From the NCBI GenBank assembly GCA_025667525.1, contig CM046882.1, positions 505,308,792-505,372,791 on the forward strand: 64,000 bases of DNA. Reading direction: 5' to 3'. Positions 1 to 11,807 of this stretch are shown here, one piece after another. A program made the position numbers and the translations under genes. The notes below the pieces were generated by a model. That model was not told where the DNA came from. It made no database searches and saw only the letters and a list, made by a program, of their open reading frames with translations. The stretch is from Glebionis coronaria (Eukaryota; Streptophyta; Magnoliopsida; Asterales; Asteraceae). Each line of letters opens with the position of its first letter. Position 1 is the stretch's first letter.

Positions 1-1
1 T

Positions 2-1305
2 GCTGATATCGATGAATATTCTGATGTTGCATGCAAATATATTGATAAAATCAAAGAGTGTGAGCGTCTTGAACTTGAGCTTTCGAAACATAAAGAAAAT
101 GTTGATAAAAAAGCTTTTGAGTTACTTCAACACAAAACTGATTTCCTTCAAAAACATTGTCATTCTCTTGAACTTGCTTTGCAAAAAGACGTTGGTAGTT
201 TTCCACATGATAATAAATTGCAAGAAAAACTTTCCCAAACGTTTCGAGAAATGAACGAACAGAATTTGGAAATTAAAGGGTTGAAAGCTCAGTTACAAGA
301 CAAGGACAGAGCGATAGCAGAGTTGCAGAAACTCGTTGCTAAGATGGGTGGGAAGATTGTGGAACCTAGTGTTAAGAAACCTGTTGTAAGACAACCCAAT
401 GCTCAAAAAGTGACTAGACCCTCTGTCTTGGGAAAACCATCTGTTTTCTCTAATTCTGCATTTGCAAAACCTGCGTTTGCCCCCAAGACGGATGGGAAGG
501 ATATGTTACCACAAAACACTCCCAACACACATATTCGATCACAAAGCATTAAGAACACAAATGTGGTTAAACCAGGGATGTATAGATTGGCCACTAGACC
601 CACACAAAACAAAGAAAGTCAATCACCTCAGACTTCTAGAAACACTAATAGACGTGTGTCTTTTACTACAGGAGTAGTCCCCACTGCTAGTGTTAGCCGG
701 CCCCAGCTTAAGAGCACTCGCATGAATGAAAAGGTCTGGCAAAACAAAAGTCAAGGGAAGATGAAGGAAGTAGAAGACCACCCTAGGATTTTCAATGTTT
801 CTAAGAATAAAACGTCTGTAATCACGTGTAATGACGATTTGAATGATTCGACTTTGAATGCTATGAAAGTTAAGTTTGTTTGTGTGAAATGTGGAAAGTG
901 TGCTAATGCTAATCATGCTATGTGTGTTTCGAATAATGTCAAAGGCGTAGAAACTAGAACTAAGAAGCAAACTGTGATGCCTATTAGTGCTAGAAAACCC
1001 AAACGCAAAGTGAACCATTCTGGTGCAACCCCCCTAAGAAAAGTATAGCATCAGACTCCACCACTAAGAACCCTAGAAGCCGAATTAGGGAATTATATGA
1101 ATCTGATAGCAAGCCTTGGAAATGGTGGTTTGCTAATCAATGTCCTCCAGGATATAAATGGATGCCTAAGGTTAGGACAGAAAATGTGACTACGAGCGTT
1201 AGTGTGCCTCTAAGTGATGAAACTAGGGAAACTAATGAATCGGAATCACAAATAACATGGAATCAAATTTAGCAACTGCTCCATCGTGTTCTAATTCTTC
1301 TGCAG
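2..1305 (+). pseudogene. Gag linker/coiled-coil region of copia-1a, frameshifted
   Basis: The reading frame is open from the window edge to a TAG at 1046-1048. It continues the Gag-side polyprotein upstream of protease. Residues 10-110 are rich in heptad-like Leu, Lys and Glu and probably form a coiled coil. A basic Ser/Thr-rich stretch follows, then a Cys/His cluster near 885-945. Compared with copia-1b, one T is missing near 1038, so the frame moves and continues as a Trp-rich block (KPWKWWFANQ near 1113). A second indel near 1245 breaks the frame again. It is a decayed copy of the segment at 15242-16987. Confidence 0.8.
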
Positions 1306-4300
1306 GTGATCGAAATAATTCTCTTCATACTGGACTCCGGATGCACGAAGCACATGACGGGGAATCTCAAGCTTCTAATTAACTTCGTGGAGAAGTTCAT
1401 GGTTACGGTCCGATTCGGAAATGATCAATTTGCACCGATCCTAGGATATGGAGACTTGGTTCAGGGGAATATCACCATCAAAAGGGTTTACTACGTCGAA
1501 GGGCTCAATCACAATCTTTTCTCGGTTGGTCAATTCTGTGATGCGGATTTGGAGGTTGCTTTTAGAAAGAAGACATGTTTTGTTCGTGATTATAATGGGA
1601 ATGACTTACTTACCGGAACACGGGGTACTGATCTCTACACTATTTCACTACAAGACTCCACATCTTCAACTCCAATCTGTTTCATGGCTAAAGCTTCAAC
1701 GACTCAAGCTTGGTTATGGCATCAACGTTTATCTCATCTTAACTTTGATACCATCAATTTGCTTTCCAAGAAAGATATTGTGCGAGGCCTTCCTAACTTG
1801 AAATTCATCAAAGATCATCTTTGTTCTTCTTGTGAGCTTTGTAAAGCTAAACGGAGTAGTTTCAAGACAAAGACTACACCAAGCTCTAAATGAGGGTTAG
1901 ATCTTCTTCATATAGATTTGTGTGGTCCCATGCGTGTTCAAAGTATCAATGGGAAGAAATACGTTATGGTAATTTTCGATGACTACTCAAGGTACACATG
2001 GACACACTTCTTGAGGTCCAAGGATGAAACACCCGATGTTCTCATCAGCTTCCTTAAAGTGATACAACGTGGTCTTCAAGCTCAAGTTAAAGTGGTTCGT
2101 ACTGACAGAGGTACTGAATTTTTGAATTCAAAACTGAGAAACTATTTTGAAGCTGAAGGAATTGAACATGAAACATCTATTGCTCGAACACCCGAACAAA
2201 ACGGCGTTGTTGAAAGACGAAACCGTACTTTAGTTGAGGCTACTCGAACATTATTATCCGCTTCAAAACTTCCACTATACTTTTGGGCCGAAGTCGTGTC
2301 AACCGCATGCTACACACAAAATCGCTCCTTAGTCATCCCAAGACACGAAAAGACACCATATCACATAATTAATGATCGCAAACCTTCACTCAAACACCTT
2401 CTCGTTTTTGGATGTACGTGTTACATTATTCGAGATGGTGAAAATCTGGACAAGATGAAAGAGAAAGGTGATGCATGCATTTTAGTGGGATATGCAACTC
2501 AGTCTAAGGGATACAGAGTATACAACAAGAGAACAAAATTGATAGTCGAGACTATTCATATCAGATTCGATGAATTACAAGAAATGGCACTTGAACAAAG
2601 CAGTTTAAGTCCCGATCCACAACGACATACGACTTCCGTTCACAACCGCACGGAACTCGGAACTCAAGACCACAGCAATGAACTGTCAAGTTCAAAGCTG
2701 GTTCCTGAACATGTTCCTAGAGCAGATATGACAGTGGACACGACACTTGAAGAGTTGGAAATGTTATATGGACCAATGTATGATGAATATTTCACGGGGG
2801 AGAAACAAGTTGCATCGAAGTCTTCCGCTGTCACTCATGATACGAATGATGATACCGATCATCATCAACAAAAGGATACAACTTCATCTACTTCAACACG
2901 GGTTGTTGCAGATTTACTTCCTCAGAATATCACCTCAACAATCGATCCTACAACATCCACAACTACTGTCATTGCTCCAGAGAACACAAATCAAGCAGAC
3001 GGTGCATTATCTGACGATGACGATTTTCACAACCCATTCGGTACACCGGTACACGAAACTAGAGAGTCTTCTACTCGCCATGTTGATTCGTCAAATATGC
3101 ATACGTTCTATCAACGACATCCTTCAACACATCATTGGACCCGAGATCATCCTTTGGTTCACGTAATTGGAAACCCTTCACAGCCTGTTCGTACAAGACG
3201 ACAACTAGCAACCGAGGGCGATGTTTGTATGTTCGCACTCGCCGTGAGTACAGCTGAACCGAAAAACATCAAAGAAGCCATGGCTGATCATGCTTGGATT
3301 GAATCGATGACGGATGAACTTCAACAATTTGAAAGACTTAAAGTCTGGGAACTTGTTGACAGACCATACGATGTGACTCCTTTAAATCTTCATTGGATCT
3401 GGAAAAACAAGATGGATGAAGAAAACACGATCATCAAGAACAAATCTAGGCTAGTGGCTAAGGGGTATGGCCAGAAAGAGGGAATTGATTTTGATGAATC
3501 ATTTGCACCAGTTGCTCGTATGGAAGCAGTCAGGATTTTTCTTGCTTATGATGCACATAAGGGATTCACTGTCTATCAAATGGACGTAAAGACGGCATTT
3601 CTTAACGGTCCTTTGAAGGAAGAAGTCTATGTCACGCAGCCGGAAGGATTCGTCAATCCTCATTATCCTGACAAGGTGTATCGTCTCCACAAAGCATTTT
3701 ATGGACTCAAGCAAGCTCCAAGGGCGTGGTACGACGAGCTCTCAAAATTTCTGGTATCCAAAGGTTTCTCAAAAGGTTCCATTGATCTAACTCTGTTCAC
3801 TTATAAATATGGGGATGACATTTTGCTTGTGCAAATTTATGTTGATGACATTATTTTTGGGTCTACAAACCCAAAACTTTCAAAATGGTTTGAAAAAGTA
3901 ATGCACAGCAAATTTGAAATGTCAATGATGGGCGAACTAAAATTCTTTCTAGGAATTCAAGTTCACCAATCCCCAAGTGGTATCTTTATAAACCAAGCTA
4001 AGTATTATCAAGAGATAATCAAAAAGCATGGTATGACTTCATGTGACCCCGATGGGACACCATTATCAACCACATTGCTAGATGCTGACTTGGAGGGAAA
4101 TGCCATCGATCAAACGAGATATCGTTCCATGATTGGTTCCTTCATGTACTTAACAGCAAGCAGACCTGATATTTCACATGCTACGTGTTATTGTGCACGA
4201 TATCAAGCACGACCAACTGAAAAGCACCTCAAGGAGGTTAAACGGATCTTTCGGTACCTCAAGAATACCATTCATTTGGGACTCTAGTATCCGAGGGAAA

Positions 4301-4818
4301 CCAGTTTCTTTCTAACGGTCTATTCAGATTCTGATCATGCAGGGTGTCTTGATACACGAAAAAGTACTTCTGGTGGTGCACAATTTCTAGGTCAAGATAA
4401 GCTTGTGGGATGGTCTTCCAAGAAGCAGGATTGCACGTCACTTTCATCAGCCGAAGCGGAGTATGTGTCTCTATCTGCGTGTTGCGCTCAAGTTCTCAGG
4501 ATGAGAACACAACTCACGGATTATGGCTTCCACTTTGATAAAGTACCTATGTACTGTGACTCAAAGTCGGCCATAGCCATCTCCTGCAATCCGGTACAGC
4601 ATTCCCGCACGAAGCACATCGATGTCAGATACCACTTCATAAAGGAACAAGTTGAAAGAGGTATCGTTGAATTATACTTTGTTGGAACAGATTACCAATT
4701 AGCCGACTTGTTTACGAAAGCTCTGTCAAAAGATAGGTTTGAGTACCTCGTTAGGCAAATTGGTATGAGATGTTTGACTCCAGCAGACCTGGAGATTCTG
4801 GCAAAGGTGCTTGCTTGA
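1306..4818 (+). pseudogene. Copia pol (protease, integrase, RT, RNase H), two in-frame stops
   Basis: One frame of about 1,170 codons is interrupted by TGA at 1891-1893 and TAG at 4285-4287; copia-1b has sense codons at both places. Domains in order: aspartic protease with DSGCTKH near 1333; GAG-pre-integrase zinc-binding region with WHQRLSH and CSSCELC (1710-1850); integrase core with RTDRGTEF (2098) and [10 protein letters not shown] (2200); RT with [12 protein letters not shown] (3573) and the catalytic YVDD (3838); RNase H from about 4320 with SSAEAEY and CDSKSAI. The frame ends after KALSKDRF. Both stops need only single substitutions. The protease frame is offset by one base from the Gag frame, as in copia-1b. 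Confidence 0.92.
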
Positions 4819-6330
4819 TTTATCTATCAAACATCAACTTGTAAATATCTTTGAAAAAGCAAAATACAAAAATATAAAACACATAAAAGCAAAACACAAA
4901 ATTAAAAATCTTTCATAATCCAAAAATATTCTTCTCGACATGTCTTTCAGTATCGATAATATGGACGTGCCTAGAAATGTCGCTCAATAACGACACGGGT
5001 GTGTACATAAAGCTCGAATGAAAGTTGTAAATATTTTTCAAAACATGTCCTTTCTTCTTTTAATAAAGGAAATTGTCTATTTTGGACAAATACTTCCAAA
5101 CAACGGGTAGAGCAATCTATCACGGGTTGAGCTTGTCACAAAACATTCAACGTTTTGAGCTCAACACAATGGCTTGTAATCACTTTCAGATTGCAACCCG
5201 GATCGATATTCACGGGGGAGTGTACGATTTAGTACCCTTACCCTCAGCAAAAGAAGAGAAATCTTCTTACACTTGAGTGGATTCGTCAAGACATTCAAAG
5301 TCTATGAACTCAAGTTTCTGCTTTAGAAAAACCTTTCGACAAAAAGAATTGTTTTTTCAAAAAGCGTTGAACACAATTTTTTCAAGAATTTTTCAATGAT
5401 GAGTGATACAACTTAGTATTCACAATGATGAGTGGAAATCCTTCCAGTGTTAACATCAAACAGCACTGCGGTAGGTCATATGCAAGATTCTTTATGAATT
5501 GAACATGTGTAAAACTGAAAAGCAACAGAGGTTTGATTCTGAATTGATTCAAACTCGTTTCAGGTTTCTACGCAATATCTTTATGGTCTTGCCAGAACAT
5601 TCAGAGTGATATTCATTAATATTCACAGTGACGAATGGAAATCCTTCTAGCGTCAACATCAAACAGCGCTACGGTAGGTGACTTGTGAGATTCTTATGAA
5701 TCAAACTTGTGTCAACTGGAAAGCAACAATGGTAAGATTCTTTACGAATCACACTTGTTCCAGGAATTTGAATTGACGACTTTAATCAAACGGATATCTA
5801 TCCAATTGATTCACTCTTTATGTTCGCAGTCTTGCTTTGAGACGGTCGAGTAAAGAGAACGGCTAGTACAGCCGCGAAACCCTGTCAAGGAGATTCTTAA
5901 TTGAATCTACCTGATCACATGTACGATATTTAATATCGTATAACGGTCTTCACCGACCGGAGGTAAAACGCTACCGATTTAGGACGAATGTCAAAGCCAT
6001 TCAGTCCGTGTCTATGTTTTGTCTCGAGAAGGTGGCGTCACGGTGTACACAACAAAGTCAAAGATTCAAAACCACATACTCATGCCCAAAGACTTATTCA
6101 ACAATTAATAGTGAGAGCATGTGGATAAAGACACAAGATCGCAAGATGGCAAAGACAAGTCAAGGATGGTTTGAAGATCTCAAGCTTAAAGACAAAGTCG
6201 AAAGACAACGACAAAGGCTCAAAGATCACAGCATGAAAGAACAAGACTACTATTACACGTTCAAGACTCATTTATGGCGAGATTAGTAATCTCTACAAAT
6301 TTCCTAAATGACCAAGGTTTATGACCTCTC
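4819..6330 (+). other. 3' untranslated region of copia-1a
   Basis: No gene is seen. The stretch holds two diverged direct copies of a module of about 200 bp, each carrying GGAAATCCTTC followed by ATCAAACAGC (5436 and 5638). It also has a hairpin with 7-bp arms at 5923-5939 and a short hairpin CGGT-CTTC-ACCG at 5944-5955. Compared with copia-1b it lacks about 1 kb near 5397-5412. The module is shared with copia-1b, copia-2 and copia-4. Confidence 0.75.
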
Positions 6331-6342
6331 ATTGGGGGAGAT
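6331..6342 (+). other. Polypurine tract of copia-1a
   Basis: ATTGGGGGAGAT lies directly before the LTR start TGTTAGCC. That is the position of the plus-strand primer. The same tract is found, reversed, beside the copia-1b 3' LTR. Confidence 0.85.
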
Positions 6343-6743
6343 TGTTAGCCTCAAAATATTGAGCCAAACAAGAATGCTCGGTCATATGTTTATTATGTAT
6401 CGTATTTTAGAACGTTGTAATAGGTAGAATATTAGTCGTGTTATTACGGGCTTAACTTTAAGCTAAGGTTCATTAATAAGTAACCAAAGCCCAAAAGGAA
6501 AGCCCGGCCCATGATCATATAGCCCATTATGCCACATGTAGGTAAGGCTATATAAACCTATCCTTGCATGTAAGGAGAGGTTGGTTGGTCATTTCATTTT
6601 TCTCCTAATCTAATATTCCACAAGTTTCACCAACCATTTTCTCTCTACTTTCTCTCACTACTTTCTCTCTCTAAAACTCATCTCATATCTTCCTTTCTTT
6701 CATAAATTCATGTGCTAGAATCATCATATAATAGGGACAACAA
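6343..6743 (+). repeat. 3' LTR of copia-1a (401 bp)
   Basis: The LTR starts TGTTAGCCTC and ends GGGACAACA, giving TG...CA termini. It has a TATA box (TATATAAA, 6549-6556), immediately followed by an imperfect hairpin (arms 6557-6565 and 6572-6580), and a CT-rich tract after it. By eye it is about 90% identical to the copia-1b LTRs. The five bases after it (AGTGT, 6744-6748) should be one copy of the target duplication; the other copy is outside the window. Confidence 0.92.
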
Positions 6744-8837
6744 GTGTATTACGTGGAAGGTCTCGGTCACAATTTATTTTTGTGTGACAATTTTGTGATG
6801 CAAACCGAGAAATCTCTTTTCGTGAGCATACCTGCTTCATTCGTAATTTGGAACGGGTTGATTTATTGAAAGGTACTCGAGGGAATAATTTGTACACTTT
6901 GTCTCTACAAGATATGATAGCTGTTTTTCCCGTATGTATTCTCTCCAAAGCATCAAAGACTAAGTCATGGTTATGGCATCGACGGTTATCTCATCATAAC
7001 TTTGACGCTATTAATCATTTGGCGAAAAACGAACTTGTTCGTGGTCTTCCTAAACATACATTTCACAAGGACGATTTGTGTTCCGCGTGTACAATGGGGA
7101 AAAGCACTAACAAATCATACAAACCCAAGACTGAAGACACCAACCAAGAGAAACTTTATTTGTTGCATATGGATCTTTGTGGGCTAATGCGTGTTGAACG
7201 TCTTAGTGGCGAAAAGTACATCCTCGTCATTGTCGATGATTACTCTCGGTTTACATGGGTGAAATTTCTTACAACAAAAAATGAGGCACCTAAATTCATC
7301 ATCGGATTTCTCAAGATGATTCAAGTGCGTCTCAACACTACTGTCTGACGCATTTGTACAGATAATGGAACCGAATTTGTGAATCAAATCTTGCGTGATT
7401 ATTATGAAGAAGTTAGCATATCTCATGAAACATCCGTTGCTCGCACTCCACAACAAAACGGTGTCGTTGAAAGGGAAATCGCACACTTATGGAAGCTACT
7501 CGAACAATGTAATTTACACAAAGGCTCCGTTGTTTTTATGGGCCAAAGCAGTATCTACAGCAGTTTACACCCAAAACCGGTAACTAATTCGAAAACGCCA
7601 TGGTAAAACACCTTATGAGATTCTACATGGAAAAGTACCAGATGTATCATATCTTCATGTATTTGGTTCTCTTTGCTATCCAAATAAAGATGAGGACAAT
7701 TTGGGAAAACTTCAACCAAAATATTGGTATTTTCATTGGTTATGCACCCACAAAGAAGGCATACCAAATCTAAAATCGTAATTCTCGTAAGATCCTCGAA
7801 ACTATGAATGTTAATTTTGATGAGCTGATGGCAGTGGCTTCTAAGAAAAGCAGCCTTGAACCCGCACTTCATTGAATGAGACCCAGTAACATTAGCTCTG
7901 GTCTTGTCCCAAACAACCCTACTTCATCATCATTTACACCACCTTTAGGAATGAATGGGATACGTTGTTTCAACCGTTCTTTGATGAATTTCCTCCAAGT
8001 ATTGTTGCTCCAGAACCGTAAGAAATAGCTCCGGTCTACGAAGTTGTCGCTCCAGCAAACGAAGCACAATCAGATACTTCTACACCTACAATTGGTCAAG
8101 AGGCATCTTCAACGAGTAATTCTCAACCAACACATGTATCAACTACCCATGTCACGCCTATTGATGATGAAGAGGATCATGATGATCACGACTTGGAATT
8201 CTCTCAAATGTGTGAACTTCCATTCTTCGGTGTACCAATTCCCGACCATAATCAAGTCGGGTCGTCCACCTCAGAGGAAGCTCCTACTACGGTCTACTCC
8301 AATCTACGGATTCGTGAACATGACAGCAAGTGGACAAAGAATCATCCTATAGATTCTATTATTGGTGACCTTAATCGTCCGGTATCCACACGAACTCAGT
8401 TACAAGAAGGTGCAATGCTTTGTCATTTTGATGCTTTTCTCAGTGAAGTTGAACCTAAGACGTGGCAACAAGCATTTACCTAATCTTTTTGGATAGAGCT
8501 ATGCAAGAAAGAACTTAATGAATTTGTACGTCTTGATCTATGGGAACTTGTCCCATGCCCGGATCAAGTGAAGTTACTCACTTTGAAATGGGTTTACAAG
8601 GTTAAACTCGATGAGTTAGGCGGAATATTGAAGAAGAAGGCTCGACTAGTAGCTCATGGGTACAAACAACTATTGGGCATCGACTTTATGGAATCCTTTG
8701 CACCGGTTGCCCGTTTGGAAGCTATTAGACTATTCCTCACTTATGTTGCCCACATGAATATGACCGTCTATCAGATGGATGTGAAGACGGCATTTCTCAA
8801 TGGTGAAATCAAGGAAGAGGTCTATGTTTAACAGCCG
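6744..8837 (+). pseudogene. Copia-2 pol, left part (pre-integrase to RT), broken
   Basis: The region starts with VYYVEGLGHNLF, the sequence that normally follows the protease. It then shifts frame and runs as a zinc-binding pre-integrase region (WHRRLSH...CSACTMG, 6975-7090) and integrase core (CTDNGTEF near 7355, QQNGVVERE near 7455) with a TGA at 7346-7348. A degraded stretch at 7480-8190 follows. RT starts near 8560 with [17 protein letters not shown] and [16 protein letters not shown] at 8829-8831 precedes the insertion point of copia-1b. The protein is clearly a different lineage member from copia-1a/1b. Confidence 0.87.
8833..8837. repeat. Target-site duplication AGCCG (left copy) of copia-1b
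   Basis: AGCCG directly precedes the LTR terminus TGTTGTCCC. It is repeated at 20943-20947, after the other LTR ends in GGCTAACA. Confidence 0.95.
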
Positions 8838-9232
8838 TGTTGTCCCTAATATATGTGATGTTATACACGAATTTATGAAAGAAAGGAAGATATGAGAAGA
8901 ATTCTAGAGAGAGAAAGTAGTGAGAGAAAGTAGAGAGAAAATGGTTGGTGAAACTTATGGAATATTAGATTAGAGAAAATGAAATGACCAACACCCTTCC
9001 TAACATGCTAGGAAGGGTTTATATAGCCTTTGCTTACATGTAGCTTAATGGGCTATATGATCATGGGTCGGGCTTTCCTTTTGGGCTTTGGTTACTTATT
9101 AATGAACCTTAGCTTAAAGTTAAGCCCGTAATAACACGACTAATATACTACCTATTACAACGTTCTAAAATACGATACATAATAAACATATGACCGAGCA
9201 TTCTTGTTTGGCTCAATATTTTGAGGCTAACA
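8838..9232 (-). repeat. 3' LTR of copia-1b (395 bp)
   Basis: In element sense the LTR starts TGTTAGCC and ends GGGACAACA. The TATA box and its downstream hairpin (CCCTTCCTA / TAGGAAGGG, plus-strand 8994-9017) are present. The sequence appears identical to 20548-20942. Confidence 0.96.
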
Positions 9233-9245
9233 ATCTCCCCCAATG
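9233..9245 (-). other. Polypurine tract of copia-1b
   Basis: The plus strand reads ATCTCCCCCAAT right beside the LTR, the complement of the ATTGGGGGAGAT tract seen in copia-1a. Confidence 0.85.
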
Positions 9246-11807
9246 AGAGGTCATAAACCTTGGTCATTTAGGAAATTTGTAGAGATTACTAATCTCGCCA
9301 TAAATGAATCTTGAACGTGTAATCGTAGCCTTGTTTCTTCATGCTGTGATCTTTGAGCCTTTGTCGTTGTCTTTCGACTTTGTCTTTAAGCTTGAGATCT
9401 TCAAATCATCCTTGACTTGTCTTTGCCATCTTGCGATCTTGTGTCTTCATCCACATGCTCACACTATTAATTGTTGAATATGTCTTTAGGCATGAGTATG
9501 CGGTTTCTGAATCATTGACTTTGCTGAGTACACCGTGACGCCACCTTCTCGAGACAAAACATAGACACGGACTGAATGGCTTTGACATTCGTCCTAAATC
9601 GGTAGCGTTTTACCTCCGGTCGGTGAAGACCGTTATACGATATTAAATACCGTACCTGTGATCAGGTAGATTCAATTAAGAATCTCCTTGACAGGGTTTC
9701 GCGGCTGTACTAGCCGTTCTCTTTACTCGACCGTCTCAAAGCAAGACTGCGAACATAAAGAGTGAATCAATTGGATAAATATCCGCTTGATTAAAGTCGT
9801 CAATTCAAATTCCTGGAACAAGTTTGATTCATTAAGAATCTTACCATTGTTGCTTTCCAGTTGACACAAGCTTGATTCATAAGAATCTCGCAAGTTACCT
9901 ACCGTAGCGCTGTTTGATGTTGACGCTAGAAGGATTTCCATTCGTCACTGTGAATATTAATGAATATCACTCTGAATGTTCTAACAAGACCATAAAGATA
10001 TTGCGTAGAAACCTGAAACGAGTTTGAATCAATTAAGAATCAAACCACTGTTGCTTTTCAGTTTTGCACATGTTCAATTCATAAAGAATCTTGCATATGA
10101 CCTACCGCAGTGCTGTTTGATGTTAACACTGGAAGGATTTCCACTCATCATTGTGAATACTAAGTAGTATCACTCTGAGTGTTCTAGCAATATCACAAGG
10201 ATATAGCATAGGACTCTCTTGATCTTCATCCATGTGTCCTAACGAGATTTGATTGATCTCTTGGCTCTAGACTCTATTTGTGCACTTTTAGTGGTCGGAG
10301 GCTGGAGCAGATGCCACCTATTCAATATCAACTATCTCGGAGTGAGAAAGTCAATAGAAGTCGTGTTGATCTCCGTGACAATAAAACAAACTTCTTTTGA
10401 GAGAAGCATGAGTAGCTAGGAAAGGGTTGTGCTTCACATCACTGGGTCCATGATGAGTTTGTCTTCATGATGAGTTGACCCGGTTTCTGCCTAAGTTGTA
10501 TGGAGGGCTTCTTTCTTTAGACCCTTTATCCTTACATTTCTTTTTCATTCTTCAACCCCTTCAATGCTTACCAAGACATCATTAATAGCACCTTGTTGTG
10601 ATTGTTCCAGTGCTATCATCAGTACTTAGTCGGCATTCAGCTACGTTCACATTCTACTCCATCTTTCCTAAGGACTTCTAATAATCTATTGGATTGTCCC
10701 TGGGAAGATCCCTCCGGTTCTGGTTGGATCATAGGACTTAAACCTAACCACCCTTTTGACACCAATAACGTCGTGAATTAAAGATGTTGTGGGTATTTGA
10801 TCGTAACCATGAAAACCACTTTAAATTCTAACAAAGTGTTTGAAAAACATTTAACACCTTGCTAGTTTTGTCGTTTAAGAAATGCTCCCCCTTCACATGT
10901 GCATCGATAATCGAAGTGTTTCGCACATGTAGGTAAGAGTTAAAGTGCTTGAGTCTTATATTAGATCACATTTTAATCACATTTTATCCCCCTATCTCTA
11001 ATATATAAAATCTTTTGATATTAGAGATACCAAATTTGATTAAAATATATTTTGAAAAATAGTCTTGAAATCTCCGGGAGAAAGATGTGTGAATCTTTTG
11101 CATGAAGTTTAAAATGCTCCCCCTCAAAAATTGATCCAATTGAATTGTCATTGTGAGGATATGATCCACATTTCGCTTTTTGAGGATGGGAGTTGTTGAA
11201 CACACAATTTTTGAAAGATTTTGAATATCATTGAAAAATTCTTGAAAAAATTGTGTTCAACGCTTTTTGAAAAATCAATTCTTTTTGTCGAAAGGTTTTT
11301 CTAAAGCATAAACTTGAGTTCATAGACTTTGAATGTCTTGACGAATCCACTCAAGTGTAAGAAGATTTAACTTCTTTTGCTAAGGGTAAGAGCACGAAAT
11401 CGTACACTCCCCCGTGAATATAGTTCCGGGTTGCAATCTGAAAGTAATTACAAGCCATTGTGTTGAGCTCAAAACGTTGAATGTTTTGTGACAAGCTCAA
11501 CCCGTGATAGATTGCTCTACCCGTTGTTTGGAAATATTGTCCTAAATAGACAATTTCCTTTATTAAAAGAAGAAATGACATGTTTTGAAAAATATTTACA
11601 ACTTTCATTCGAGCTTTATGTACACACCCGTGTCGTTATTGAGCGACATTTCTAGGCACGTCCATATTATCGATACTGAAAGACATGTCGAGAGGAATAT
11701 TTTTGGATTTTGAAAGATTTTTAATTTTGTATTTTGCTTTTATGTGTTTTATATTTTTGTATTTTTCTTTTTCAAAGATATTTACAAGTTGATGTTTGAT
11801 AGATAAA
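9246..11807 (-). other. Long 3' untranslated region of copia-1b (2.6 kb)
   Basis: No gene is seen. The half nearest the LTR (about 9250-10200) carries two diverged direct copies of the GGAAATCCTTC module and the paired hairpins also found in copia-1a, 2 and 4. Further from the LTR are two internal polypurine-like tracts (plus strand GCTCCCCCTT near 10884 and GCTCCCCCTC near 11116). Repeated PPT-like tracts were reported for Sireviruses, which fits the suggested lineage. About 1 kb of this UTR is absent from copia-1a. Confidence 0.75.

Larger units (their letters stand above)
1..6743 (+). mobile_element. Copia-1a: Ty1-copia LTR retrotransposon, 3' part
   Basis: This is the right-hand 6.7 kb of a plus-strand copia element whose 5' LTR and gag start lie left of the window. 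In order it holds the Gag coiled-coil linker, protease, integrase, reverse transcriptase, RNase H, a 1.5-kb 3' UTR, a polypurine tract and a 3' LTR. The order protease-integrase-RT-RNase H defines Ty1-copia. RT motifs and the long coiled-coil Gag suggest a SIRE-like lineage, which is inference. It is a close relative of copia-1b (8838-20942, minus strand). It sits inside copia-2, because copia-2 coding sequence resumes directly after its LTR. Confidence 0.93.

Noticed and set aside
4259..4447. Minus-strand ORFs opposite the RT and RNase H regions (also 3499-3714, 12116-12367, 12912-13127)
   Set aside because: They are shadows of the copia pol frames and are conserved only because pol is.
6008..6286. 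92-codon ORF in the copia-1a 3' UTR
   Set aside because: Copia-1b, copia-2 and copia-4 do not keep the frame in the homologous UTR.
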